A DNA stretch of 64,000 bases from Dyadobacter luticola (GTDB lineage Bacteria; Bacteroidota; Bacteroidia; Cytophagales; Spirosomataceae). The notes below the pieces were generated by a model. That model saw only the letters and a list, made by a program, of their open reading frames with translations. It did not search any database and was not told the origin of the DNA. Positions 27,916 through 37,300 of this stretch are shown piece after piece. The position numbers and the translations under genes were made by a program. Position 1 is the stretch's first letter. Each line of letters starts with the position of its first letter. Where the stretch lies: contig NZ_VCEJ01000002.1 of assembly GCF_005860805.1 (NCBI RefSeq), positions 604,375-668,374 on the forward strand, given 5' to 3'.

Positions 27916-30537
27916 TCATTCACTTTTCAAAACCTTCGCAGGATTGTTTCTTGCGGCCTTCACCGTCTGCGAGCCGATCATCAAAAACGCCAGCAGCATG
28001 ACCGTAAAGGCACCACCCAGCATTTCGACTACACTGATGGGCTGGTGGTAGGCGAACCGGGTCAAAACCACTTTGTCAAAAAACAGGTAAGTCGCAGGCA
28101 GGGCGATCAGTGCGGAGATGACAAGCAAGACGAGGAAGCTTTTGCATAATAAATAAATCAGTCCTTCCTCGCTGGCGCCCAATACTTTACGAATGCTGAT
28201 CTCCTTCAATTTTGTTTCAGTTGTGAAAACCACCATGCCGAATAAGCCCAGTGACGCAATGCAGATCGCGAGGAATGCGATGAACCCGATGATCTTGATC
28301 ATAACCGAAAACTGGCTGTACGCTTCCTCGATCTGATCGTCGTAAAATTTGGCATCCATCTCATGCACTTTATCCACTTTCTGCCAGGCCGATTTAATGC
28401 CCTCCATCGTTGCTGCCAGGTTGTTGGTTTCCACTTTCACATTGAGATAACCGCCCGGCACATCCGTCGCGTAGCGGAATACCACCGGCTCGATCTTGTT
28501 TTCCAGGGTCCCATAGTGAAAGTCTTTGACCACACCCACGATCACCAAATCCCGCGCCGCTATCTTCACAACCTCTCCGATCGCTTTCTGCGGATCACCG
28601 TTTGCAATGTGAAAATGTTTTAAAGTCTGTTGGTTCACAATGATTTCACTCTCTTTACCCTCCTCCGGTCTGAGCTTGAAATTGCTTCCCGCAAGAAATT
28701 TGTGGTTGTGCATCGGGAGATAATGTTCATCCACCCGGTTTTGCCAGATCGAGGCGGAATCCATTTTGTAGCGGAAGCTTTCGCCGTACATACTGCCCAG
28801 GCTGGTCACCATCATCGACTGGGACACCTTTTTGACAGTCGGTATCTGCGTAATTTCCCTGGAAAGCAGGTCGGCTTTATTGCCTTTTAGCTTAATGTTG
28901 ATGATGTTATCGGTTTTGAAACCAAGATCGAAAGATAGTAAGCCTTTATACTGATTATACCCGACTAGCGTCGCCGCGATGAAAATGAGGGACAATGTAA
29001 ATTGGGTGACGATCAGAGCCTTGCGGAATCCGATCCGGCGGAAGATTTTGAAATTGGACGCGTCTTTCATGACGGTCAGCGCATTGATTTTTGAAAAAAA
29101 CACAGCGGGTAGCAAGCCGGCAGCGAGTCCGGTAGCGACGGCCAGCAGCAGAAAGTAGAAGATGGTTTCGAAGCGAAGATCAAGCGCTACCAGATCAGGC
29201 ATGTGCTTGTCGAGCATCATAAATTGATTTCTTAAAACCAGAAACAACCCAAAGGAAAATAGCAGCGCCAACAAAGCTATGATGACCGATTCTGCCATAA
29301 ACTGACCCAGGACGTGGCTTTTTTGTGCACCAATGATCTTTCGGATGCCAACTTCCCGGGACCTTCGCATAGACCGCGCGACAGAAAGATTGGTGTAATT
29401 GAAACAGGCCGATAAGATAACTACCAGTGCCAGGCCGCCCAGTACCCAAATCATGGACGGCGCTATGGCCGGGCCAATGTTGTTGGAAAGCTTTCCGCCC
29501 AGCACAATGTCTTTAAGCGGTTGTAGCGAAATGAAGATGGTACGGGCGGTGAGCGCCTTGTTTTCCTCCTTGCTGAGCCGGTCGAGGGCAGGCTGGATGG
29601 ATTCAGGATCTGTTTTTTTCGGAAATGTTACATAAACGTAATTGGACCAGATACTCGCCCAGTTGTGCAGGTCGGCGTCGATTTTTCTTGCGTCGGCAGT
29701 GGAGAACGAAACCAGCGCCTCGAAGGTCAGGTGCGAAAGTTTGGGCACATCCTGCACAATCCCGCTGACAACATAATTCGTGGTGTCGATCAGGATACTT
29801 TTGCCGATCGGGTCTGTGTCGCCAAAAAGCTTTTTGGAGGTTTTTTCTGTCAAAACCAGATGATACGGATCTTTCAGTGCCGTATTTCGGTCGCCTTTGA
29901 GCAGCGGGAAAGAGAAAACTTTGAGGAAGGAATTGTCTGCGTACAACGCTGAAATGGGGAATGTACCCTTGTTTACCTTGGCATCGCCCCAAAGTCCCTG
30001 TCTGATCACCGTCACGTCCTCAATCGCGGGCACCGCTTCCTTGATCCTGTCGCCAATTTTGACGGAGGTGGATGCGAGCTTCATTTCATTCGCATTGCCT
30101 TTTTCAGTGGTAGTCGTGATGACGCGGTAAAGCCGATCTTTTTTCTCCTGAAAGCCGTCGTACGATTTCAGGTCAGTCAGGATCGCGATCACCAACAAAC
30201 CCACAGACATGCTGACTGCCAGGCCGATAATGTTGATTAAAGAAAATAATTTATTGCGGACGAGGCTTCGCCGGGATGTTTTGAGATAGCTGCCGATCAT
30301 GATCCAGTGAATGAAAAAGTGGAAGATTTCTATTTTTCTGATGGTATAAGGTCTGAGGAATTTGAGGACGTCGATGACATAGATCAGCCTCGCCCGTCGC
30401 ACGCCTTTGCGCTGCACATTGCGGTCGAAAAATTCGTTGAGATCACCTTCGAGGTCTTCGAGCAGACGCGGGCGGCAGTACCATCGCAGGAAACTGGTAG
30501 CCCATTTTGGCGGCGCGGCTTGTTGCTGTTTCTTCAT
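27916..30537 (-). CDS. FtsX/MacB-type ABC permease with permease prefix domain
   Basis: 873-residue permease with the Bacteroidota-specific N-terminal prefix domain (about 1-75: PPKWATSFLRWYCRPRLLEDLEGDLNEFF ... VLKFLRPYTIRK), then FtsX topology: TM1 near 100 (LFSLINIIGLAVSMSVGLLVI), a large periplasmic MacB-type domain, a central TM pair, a second periplasmic domain and the last TM cluster (GMVVFTTETKLKEISIRKVLGAS). The central EVGIRKIIGAQKSHVLGQF is the coupling motif. No ATPase gene is adjacent, as is common for these orphan permeases. The upstream padR gene overlaps it by 4 bases, so expression is PadR-controlled. A paralogue lies at 61432. Confidence 0.92.
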   Translation of the reverse strand: MKKQQQAAPPKWATSFLRWYCRPRLLEDLEGDLNEFFDRNVQRKGVRRARLIYVIDVLKFLRPYTIRKIEIFHFFIHWIMIGSYLKTSRRSLVRNKLFSLINIIGLAVSMSVGLLVIAILTDLKSYDGFQEKKDRLYRVITTTTEKGNANEMKLASTSVKIGDRIKEAVPAIEDVTVIRQGLWGDAKVNKGTFPISALYADNSFLKVFSFPLLKGDRNTALKDPYHLVLTEKTSKKLFGDTDPIGKSILIDTTNYVVSGIVQDVPKLSHLTFEALVSFSTADARKIDADLHNWASIWSNYVYVTFPKKTDPESIQPALDRLSKEENKALTARTIFISLQPLKDIVLGGKLSNNIGPAIAPSMIWVLGGLALVVILSACFNYTNLSVARSMRRSREVGIRKIIGAQKSHVLGQFMAESVIIALLALLFSFGLFLVLRNQFMMLDKHMPDLVALDLRFETIFYFLLLAVATGLAAGLLPAVFFSKINALTVMKDASNFKIFRRIGFRKALIVTQFTLSLIFIAATLVGYNQYKGLLSFDLGFKTDNIINIKLKGNKADLLSREITQIPTVKKVSQSMMVTSLGSMYGESFRYKMDSASIWQNRVDEHYLPMHNHKFLAGSNFKLRPEEGKESEIIVNQQTLKHFHIANGDPQKAIGEVVKIAARDLVIVGVVKDFHYGTLENKIEPVVFRYATDVPGGYLNVKVETNNLAATMEGIKSAWQKVDKVHEMDAKFYDDQIEEAYSQFSVMIKIIGFIAFLAICIASLGLFGMVVFTTETKLKEISIRKVLGASEEGLIYLLCKSFLVLLVISALIALPATYLFFDKVVLTRFAYHQPISVVEMLGGAFTVMLLAFLMIGSQTVKAARNNPAKVLKSE

Positions 30538-30869
30538 ATCGAACCTTCGAGATTAAAGCCGGGAATGTTGCGCCAGATGTTCTCACGCATTTCCTTGGCC
30601 TTCATTAAAGCGACTTTCCCCGTGTGGCTCACTTCATAAAAGCGTTTTCTCTTACCGCCGCGTGTACTGGTGGCTTCACCAAGCCTACTTTTTGCCAAAC
30701 CCTTGTCTTCTAATCGGTTAAGTACCGAATGTACTACGCCCAACTTGGCGGCGCGACCCGTATATTTTTCCAGCTCATCACAAATCGCAACGCTGTAAGC
30801 CTCGCTCGCCAGTGCCGCAATCGTCAGCAAAACAAGCTCTTCAAATTCACCTAAATTGGCCCCCTTCAT
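30534..30869 (-). CDS. PadR-family transcriptional regulator
   Basis: Winged-helix repressor of 111 residues from MKGANLGEFEELVLLTIAALASEAYSVAICDELEKYTGR. The wing and recognition helix are seen in LGVVHSVLNRLEDKGLAKSRLG followed by RGGKRKRFYEVSHTGKVAL, the standard PadR end. An upstream ATG at 31010 would add 47 residues of poor composition and cover the promoter, so 30869 is chosen. The stop overlaps the permease start by 4 bases (ATGA). A direct repeat overlapping its promoter may be its own operator. Confidence 0.92.
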   Translation of the reverse strand: MKGANLGEFEELVLLTIAALASEAYSVAICDELEKYTGRAAKLGVVHSVLNRLEDKGLAKSRLGEATSTRGGKRKRFYEVSHTGKVALMKAKEMRENIWRNIPGFNLEGSI

Positions 30870-30901
30870 GAAGTTATAACGAATGTCAAATGTTAATTCA
30901 C

Positions 30902-30949
30902 CAAATGTATGTAAAATGAAATGGTTTATTTTGGTTTTGTATGTAAAAT
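30902..30949 (-). promoter_or_regulatory. padR promoter with two direct-repeat operator candidates
   Basis: TACATTTG on the minus strand (30902-30909) fits the Bacteroidota -7 element 33 bases before the padR start. The 12-base sequence TGTATGTAAAAT occurs at 30906-30917 and again at 30938-30949, 32 bases apart, about three helical turns; the first copy overlaps the -7 box. This suits binding of two regulator dimers on one face and autorepression. Confidence 0.65.
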
Positions 30950-31011
30950 AATTTTTTGGCCAGGTTTTGAACAGACAGATGTGATACGAACTGAGAATTC
31001 CTCTCGCCAAA

Positions 31012-31437
31012 TTGCGCTATATTGCGACCATACTTTTGTTCGCTTTAAAATACATTGCATTGAAATTGGCTTTCGTCCCCCTCGCGGTGATTTTGTGGCT
31101 TTGCTGGATTACAGCCGCCAATTACAGAAAACTTTCACTCGCCAAATCCGATGTCGAACTCGATAAAATCGACCAGATGCTGGCCGGAATAAAAGACAAG
31201 CTGCCGATGGATGCCAAGATAGGTTTCAGGACCAACATCGATCCGGGCAGGAGAGGGGTACTTTATTTTAAATCAACATTGATACTTGCACCAAGAATCC
31301 TGGAAAACAATGACCGGGACACCATTCTGTTGATCGAGGATCCTCATTTACAGCCAGTTTTGGATAAAAATTACGAATGTCTGGAACGTGGCGGCAACCA
31401 GGAGCTGAATTATTGTTTGATGCGCAGACGAAACTGA
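31012..31437 (+). CDS. Hypothetical membrane-anchored protein (141 aa, TTG start)
   Basis: Not recognised. Apparent start TTG at 31012, as an in-frame stop at 30982 and no upstream ATG leave little choice; the first ATG downstream falls after the TM. One N-terminal TM segment (IALKLAFVPLAVILWLCWITAA), then a soluble alpha/beta part with a hydrophobic strand run (GVLYFKSTLILAPRIL, DTILLIEDPHLQP) and two Cys. The next gene starts 2 bases after its stop, so the two are co-transcribed; the small protein may be an accessory of the GT-C-like membrane enzyme. Confidence 0.55.
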   Translation: MRYIATILLFALKYIALKLAFVPLAVILWLCWITAANYRKLSLAKSDVELDKIDQMLAGIKDKLPMDAKIGFRTNIDPGRRGVLYFKSTLILAPRILENNDRDTILLIEDPHLQPVLDKNYECLERGGNQELNYCLMRRRN

Positions 31438-31438
31438 T

Positions 31439-32743
31439 ATGCTGTTTTTTGCTATGCTTGCCTGCGTGCTGGTTTTGTTTGCGGGAACCAGTTTGTCACT
31501 GACCAAAACTTGCGGATTATCCGGCCCGCTGCGGTTTCCTGTGGCTTTTGCACTGGTTTTGGTGATACTCAGTTACGGTTATTATCTTGGTTTGTTGTTT
31601 CAAATTCAGATAGGAATTCTGCTGCTGAGCCTTGGCCTGCCGCCCATCTTGTACCTGGCTTTTGAAAAGTATAAAAGCAGGCAGCTAAATCTGAGTTTTC
31701 CAAAAAAGATTGGTAGTAAGAACCTGGCTGTACTCCTGGCGATACTGGTTCTGACGATCCGTTTTAACAAATATGTGTATCGCTGGGGCGACTGGGACGC
31801 CTGGGCGATCTGGAACCTGCACGCCAAATTTCTTTTTTACCCCGAACATTGGCGAAATATTTTTACGGCCAGCCTGGCTGAAACCCATCCCGATTACCCC
31901 CTGATGCTTCCCTCGCTGATCGCACTCTTCTGGCGCGGATTGGGATTTGTGACGCCGCTGGTCCCGGTTGCAATCGCACATTTGGTTTTGCTGGCCATAC
32001 CAGTGACGGTATACCTGGCCCTGAAACGCGCAATGCATTCATTTGCAGCACTTTTAAGCCTCTTGATTTTCTGCGTTGATACCACATTCATTCACATTGG
32101 AGGCTCCCAATATGCGGATACACTCGTAGCATTTTTTGTGCTGATGACTTTTGTGCTTTACCAGGAAACGAAGGTTAGCAGTAATCGCAGACTTGTATTT
32201 GTTTTGGGAATTGTAGCCGGAAGCACGAGCTGGATTAAGAATGAGGGAATGTTATTTTTCCTGGTTTTCTCTTTTTCATTTTTGTGTTTTCATTTCAAAA
32301 AGCCAGCCGTCATTTTCAGGTACATCCTGGGGGCACTGATCCCTTTTATAATTGTCATTCATTTTAAACTAAAACTCGCGCCAGCCAATGATCTGATTCA
32401 CGGCGGCAGGGAAAAGGATTTGCTGAGCTTGATAAGCGATCCAAATCGCTACTGGCTTATCATCAAGCATTTTACTATGACTGGGATAACCGATTACTGG
32501 ATCATGCTGTTGCTGGTGATGATTGTTTTGATCAACAAAATGCCGGTTATAAGAACATTGCCTTTTATGGCGATCAGCCTGGTTCTGGTAGGATACATCC
32601 TTGTATATCTCACAACCCCGCACGATCTCGACTGGCATCTCGGCGCTTCGGTCGACCGGCTTTTTCACCACATTTACCCGGCGGCGGTTTATTTGTTTTT
32701 GTTAAAATTCAGTGAAAACCGCGAAATCCGGCTTTGGTCGTGA
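31439..32743 (+). CDS. GT-C-like multi-spanning glycosyltransferase candidate
   Basis: 434 residues with about 11 TM segments. The first large loop holds WGDWDAWAIWNLHAKFLF (near 115-132), an acidic-aromatic motif like the catalytic DxD/ExD loop of GT-C enzymes (RgtA/ArnT/PMT relatives) that use lipid-linked sugars, followed by HPDYPLMLPSLIALFW, a second GT-C hallmark. GT-C members act in the inner membrane and transfer sugars on the periplasmic face. No other cell-envelope glycan gene lies nearby, so the acceptor is unknown. Coupled to the 141-aa gene upstream. Confidence 0.75.
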   Translation: MLFFAMLACVLVLFAGTSLSLTKTCGLSGPLRFPVAFALVLVILSYGYYLGLLFQIQIGILLLSLGLPPILYLAFEKYKSRQLNLSFPKKIGSKNLAVLLAILVLTIRFNKYVYRWGDWDAWAIWNLHAKFLFYPEHWRNIFTASLAETHPDYPLMLPSLIALFWRGLGFVTPLVPVAIAHLVLLAIPVTVYLALKRAMHSFAALLSLLIFCVDTTFIHIGGSQYADTLVAFFVLMTFVLYQETKVSSNRRLVFVLGIVAGSTSWIKNEGMLFFLVFSFSFLCFHFKKPAVIFRYILGALIPFIIVIHFKLKLAPANDLIHGGREKDLLSLISDPNRYWLIIKHFTMTGITDYWIMLLLVMIVLINKMPVIRTLPFMAISLVLVGYILVYLTTPHDLDWHLGASVDRLFHHIYPAAVYLFLLKFSENREIRLWS

Positions 32744-32809
32744 GGCGCGTTTAAGGAGTTTACCACGCGTTTTGACTTATAGTGCAGGATTATTATTTAG
32801 TTAGTCAAC

Positions 32810-33637
32810 ATGAAAAAGCTCCTGCTACCGATTTTACTTTTGCTTATCAGTACCGCATTCCTCCCTCGCCAGATCACCTGGGTCGCCATCGGCGATTCTA
32901 TTACTTATCTGAATGATCACAAAGACGAAACCGGTAACCGGGTCACGAAAGGTTATCTGACGTTAATCAAGGAGAAATATCCTGATGTTGAGTACATTAA
33001 CCAGGGGCACAATGGGTGGACTTCGGTAAATATTGCGGAGAAAATAGAGGCGCTGAATCTGGTCAAAGCGGATGTGTATACTGTTTTTCTAGGTACAAAT
33101 GATTGGTGGCAAGGTAAATCGCTGGGTACTATCTCGGATTACCAGAATGCAACTGGGACCGGAACTGTTTTTGGGTCTTTTAAAGTGATTACCAACAAAT
33201 TAAAAACGCTGAACCCCGATGCGCAGGTGATCCTGATTACACCTATGCAGCGGGGTGATTTTGTTTATATCAACAATTCAAAAAACAATGCATACGGCTC
33301 TTACAAGCCTAAAAAAGAGCAAACGCTGGAACAGTTTGCGAATGCAATTGTAGAGATTGGCAAGCTGGAAAATTATCAGGTGATGGATTTGTACCACGAA
33401 AGCGGCATTACGCCTGATAATATGGTGAATTTCAAAAGATTAAAGGACCCGAAAACGGGTGAATATAAAAACTACACGTATCCTGAATACGTCAACATTC
33501 CCTTTGATCCTGAAAAAGACGAATATCCATATCCCGCCGAAGCGAGTAACATGACTTACGACGGCCTTCACCCTTCGGACAAAGGCTACGAAATTATTGC
33601 CAATATGTTGATTGACAAATTGAAAGGTCTTAAATAA
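32810..33637 (+). CDS. SGNH/GDSL-family hydrolase, exported
   Basis: 275 residues with a signal peptide (KLLLPILLLLISTAFLP). All SGNH blocks are present: block I WVAIGDSIT with the nucleophile Ser, block II Gly in NQGHNGW, block III Asn in VFLGTNDWW, and block V DGLHPSDKGY with the Asp/His pair near the C-terminus. Such enzymes cleave esters of lipids or acetylated sugars in the periplasm or outside; the substrate is unknown. It stands alone; its stop overlaps that of the convergent DUF4468-like gene by 8 bases. Confidence 0.92.
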   Translation: MKKLLLPILLLLISTAFLPRQITWVAIGDSITYLNDHKDETGNRVTKGYLTLIKEKYPDVEYINQGHNGWTSVNIAEKIEALNLVKADVYTVFLGTNDWWQGKSLGTISDYQNATGTGTVFGSFKVITNKLKTLNPDAQVILITPMQRGDFVYINNSKNNAYGSYKPKKEQTLEQFANAIVEIGKLENYQVMDLYHESGITPDNMVNFKRLKDPKTGEYKNYTYPEYVNIPFDPEKDEYPYPAEASNMTYDGLHPSDKGYEIIANMLIDKLKGLK

Positions 33638-34175
33638 GCGACCGTTTGAGGCTGCCTAGAAGATTATAAAGCGCCGTATTGATGCCTTCATTTTCGGCCT
33701 TCATCACCTTTAATTCCTGTTCAAGTTCAGCGCGTTTTTTCTTGTTGTTTTCTGCCTTGACAATCACTTCTTTAGCAGTAATGTTGTCATTTTCTTTTGA
33801 AGTGAGCCGCTCAGGGCTGTGCAATGTTGAAATGCCATCCAGGTTGGTGATTTTGGCGAAATACTGATTGTCAGCGGACTCGACAGTCAGGTCAAAGCGC
33901 ACATAACCATATTGTGAATGAATCAGCGGCACATAGCTCGTCACCCGCAGAACCCCCTTCACAGAATCCTCAAAAGAGACGGCATTTTCATAGTTCCCAA
34001 ATGTCTTCGAAACCCACTCCTGGACTTTCTTATACAACTCATTTTTAGACAATTCCGGCTTCCCGGAGTCGGAATAATAAATGTTCTTTTCCTGATCAAG
34101 CGGAAGTAAGCCATCCTGCGCGAATGTCTGGGCAGCTGAAAAAAGAAGCAGAGCTATAAAAATGAAATGTTTCAA
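33630..34175 (-). CDS. DUF4468-like exported protein, TTG start
   Basis: 181 residues beginning at a TTG (LKHFIFIALLLFSAAQTFAQDG, read as Met), a good Sec signal with cleavage after TFA. The mature part has the DUF4468 (TBP-like fold) look: KNELYKKVQEWVSKTFGNYENAVSFEDSVKGVLRVTSYVP ... YVRFDLTVESADNQYFAKITNL, then a Lys/Glu-rich coiled coil (KKKRAELEQELKVMKAENEG). The upstream ATG at 34520 would cross the purL promoter and start, so it is rejected; a -7 box 26 bases upstream of the TTG supports the choice. Periplasmic; function unknown. Confidence 0.75.
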   Translation of the reverse strand: MKHFIFIALLLFSAAQTFAQDGLLPLDQEKNIYYSDSGKPELSKNELYKKVQEWVSKTFGNYENAVSFEDSVKGVLRVTSYVPLIHSQYGYVRFDLTVESADNQYFAKITNLDGISTLHSPERLTSKENDNITAKEVIVKAENNKKKRAELEQELKVMKAENEGINTALYNLLGSLKRSLI

Positions 34176-34200
34176 ACCGGATGTAAAATGGTTAAGTCGA

Positions 34201-34208
34201 CAAATATA
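34201..34208 (-). promoter_or_regulatory. -7 promoter element of the DUF4468-like gene
   Basis: TATATTTG on the minus strand exactly matches TAnnTTTG; transcription would start about 20 bases before the TTG at 34175. It supports TTG initiation. Confidence 0.6.
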
Positions 34209-34280
34209 GGAGAAAAGGTGTGTTATGTCGGATGCGACCAATCTCCTATCTACGCATTTTAATCCGTAGCAAAAAAGCCC

Positions 34281-34288
34281 TACCTTTG
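34281..34288 (+). promoter_or_regulatory. -7 promoter element of purL
   Basis: TACCTTTG matches TAnnTTTG 18 bases before the purL ATG at 34306, leaving a very short leader. A TTTT tract about 20 bases upstream may act as a weak -33 element. No purine riboswitch fold is seen. Confidence 0.6.
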
Positions 34289-34305
34289 CGGCATAATACG
34301 ATACC

Positions 34306-37300
34306 ATGATATACTTTTTTGCAGACACCCAAAACACTGTCTTTGCGTTACAAGTTGAACGATCGCTGACAGACACCGATATCTCAAAATTAAGCTGGCT
34401 TTTTGGCGGCGCAGAACTCCGGGATGAGCAAACCATCACGGAGTTTTTTGTTGGTCCCCGTGCCGCGATGATCACGCCGTGGAGTACCAATGCCGTGGAA
34501 ATCACGCAGAATATGGACATTCAGGGCATTATTCGCATTGAAGAATTTAAAAAAGTAGATGAGGATTTCTCTGGTTTCGACCCCATGCTTTCGCAAAAAT
34601 ACAGCGAGCTGAACCAGGATATATATACGATTAATATCCAGCCTGAGCCGATCCTGGAAGTCGATGACATTGCGGCATATAACAAGCAGGAAGGACTTTC
34701 GCTGAGTGATGAGGAAGTGGATTATCTGAATAATCTTGCTGAGAAGTTAAATCGCAAATTGACTGATTCAGAGGTTTTTGGTTTTTCTCAAGTGAACTCC
34801 GAACATTGCCGTCACAAGATTTTCAATGGCGTGTTCGTGATTGACGGCGAAGAGCAGCCGATTTCGCTTTTCAAATTGATCCGCAAAACTTCCGAAGCCA
34901 ATCCAAATTCAATTGTTTCGGCATATAAGGATAATGTTGCTTTTGTAAAAGGCCCTGTTATCCAGCAATTTGCGCCAAAAAAACCGGATGTTCCTGAATA
35001 CTACGAGATCAAAGATTTTGAATCGGTACTTTCTTTGAAAGCCGAAACACACAACTTCCCAACAACCGTTGAACCATTCAATGGTGCTGCGACAGGTTCT
35101 GGCGGAGAAATTCGGGATAGATTAGCGGGTGGACAAGGTTCTTTGCCGCTGGCGGGGACTGCGGTTTATATGACGGCATTGTCGCGTTTGGAAGAAAATC
35201 GTCCGTGGGAAAATGGCGTGGAAGAACGCCAGTGGCTGTACCAAACTCCGATGGACATTCTGATCAAAGCTTCAAATGGTGCGACGGATTTTGGAAACAA
35301 ATTCGGCCAACCGCTGATCGCAGGCTCGGTTTTGACATTTGAACATGAAGAAAACGGTCGCAAGCTGGGTTACGATAAAGTGATTATGCAGGCTGGCGGA
35401 GTGGGGTATGGAAAGGCGGATCAGGCGAAAAAGCATACACCCGAAATTGGCGACCAGATCGTCGTGATGGGCGGTGAAAATTATCGGATTGGAATGGGCG
35501 GCGCGGCGGTTTCTTCTGCGGATACCGGCGCATTTGGTTCTGGAATTGAGTTAAATGCGATCCAACGCTCCAATCCTGAAATGCAAAAACGTGTAGCCAA
35601 TGCTGTTCGCGGGATGGTTGAAAGTGGCAACAATACGATTGTGTCGATTCATGACCACGGCGCGGGCGGACACTTGAACTGTCTTTCTGAGCTGGTTGAA
35701 GAAACCGGTGGAAATATTGATCTGGACAAATTGCCGGTTGGTGACCCGACGCTTTCTGCCAAAGAAATCATCGGTAACGAATCCCAGGAAAGAATGGGAC
35801 TTGTGATCGGCAAGGAAAATCTTGAAACCTTGAAACGTATTGCCGACCGCGAGCGCGCGCCGCTTTACCAGGTAGGGGAAGTGACTGGCAGTCATCGGTT
35901 TACATTCGAATCGGAGAAGACCGGTGCCAAGCCGATGGACCTGAAAATGGAAGATATGTTTGGCAGCTCGCCCAAAACGGTGATGGCTGACAAAACCATT
36001 GATAGAAATTATGAGCCTGTCACTTACGAAGTTGAAAAACTTCACGAGTATTTGGAGCAACTGCTTCAATTGGAAGCAGTTGCATCCAAAGACTGGCTGA
36101 CAAATAAAGTAGATCGCTGCGTAGGCGGCCACGTTGCCAAACAGCAATGCGCCGGACCATTGCAATTACCTTTAAACAATGTAGGCGTAATGGCATTGGA
36201 CTTCCAGGGAAAAGATGGCATCGCAACTTCCATCGGTCACGCACCGCTTTCGGCATTGATTGACCCGGCGGCCGGAAGTCGCAACGCCATTGCCGAGGCG
36301 CTTTCTAACATTGTCTGGGCGCCTTTGAAGGATAACCTGGCCAGCGTGTCGCTATCTGCCAACTGGATGTGGGCTTGCAAAAATGAGGGCGAAGATGCAC
36401 GTTTATATAAAGCTGTGAAAGCCTGCTCTGATTTTGCTATCAGTCTGGGAATCAACATTCCGACCGGGAAAGATTCACTTTCGATGAAGCAAAAATACAA
36501 AGGCGACGAGGTAATCGCGCCGGGCACGGTGATCATTTCCGCGGCTGGACATTGCGATGATATCCGCGCGGTAGTTGAGCCGGTTTTGAAAAAAACGGGC
36601 GGGTCGATTTATTATATCAATTTGTCTGGTGACACTTACAAATTGGGCGGCTCGTCTTTTGCGCAGATATTGAACAAAATTGGGGATCAAACACCTGACA
36701 TTCAAAGTGCAGATGATCTCAAAAATGCATTCAATGTAATCCAACAGCTAATCAAAGAAGGCAAAATTCAGGCTGGTCACGATATTGGCAGCGGCGGTTT
36801 GATCACGACTCTCTTGGAAATGTGTTTTGCAGACCGCGATCTTGGCGCATCGATCGATTTGTCAAGTCTCGGCGATCAGGATATCATTGAAAAACTCTTT
36901 GCAGAAAATATTGGAATCGTCTTCCAGGCCGATGAATCGGTGGAAAACACGCTTGAAGCCAGCGGTGTCAACTTCCATAAAATCGGGACTGTAAACCTGG
37001 CTTCCACATTAACCGTGAAAGATGCGGCTGGCAAATGGGATTTTGACATTGACCAGCTTCGCGATGTCTGGTTCAAAACTTCGTATTTGCTGGATAAAAA
37101 ACAAACCAAGCCGGAATTGGCAAAAGAGCGTTTCGACAACTACAAACACCACTTGTTGCGCTACAAATTTCCTGCGCAGTTTGATGGTAAAAAACCAGTT
37201 ATCGACGAATCAAAACCTCGTCCCAAAGCAGCAGTTCTCCGCGAAAAAGGCAGCAACTCCGAGCGGGAATTGGCCAATGCGATGTACCTGGCCGGTTTTG

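Noticed and set aside
30870-31010. Longer PadR start at 31010
   Set aside because: Adds 47 atypical residues and covers the -7 box and direct repeats upstream of the normal PadR N-terminus.
34176-34520. ATG start at 34520 for the DUF4468-like gene
   Set aside because: Would overlap the purL start and promoter and bury the signal peptide; TTG at 34175 fits better.
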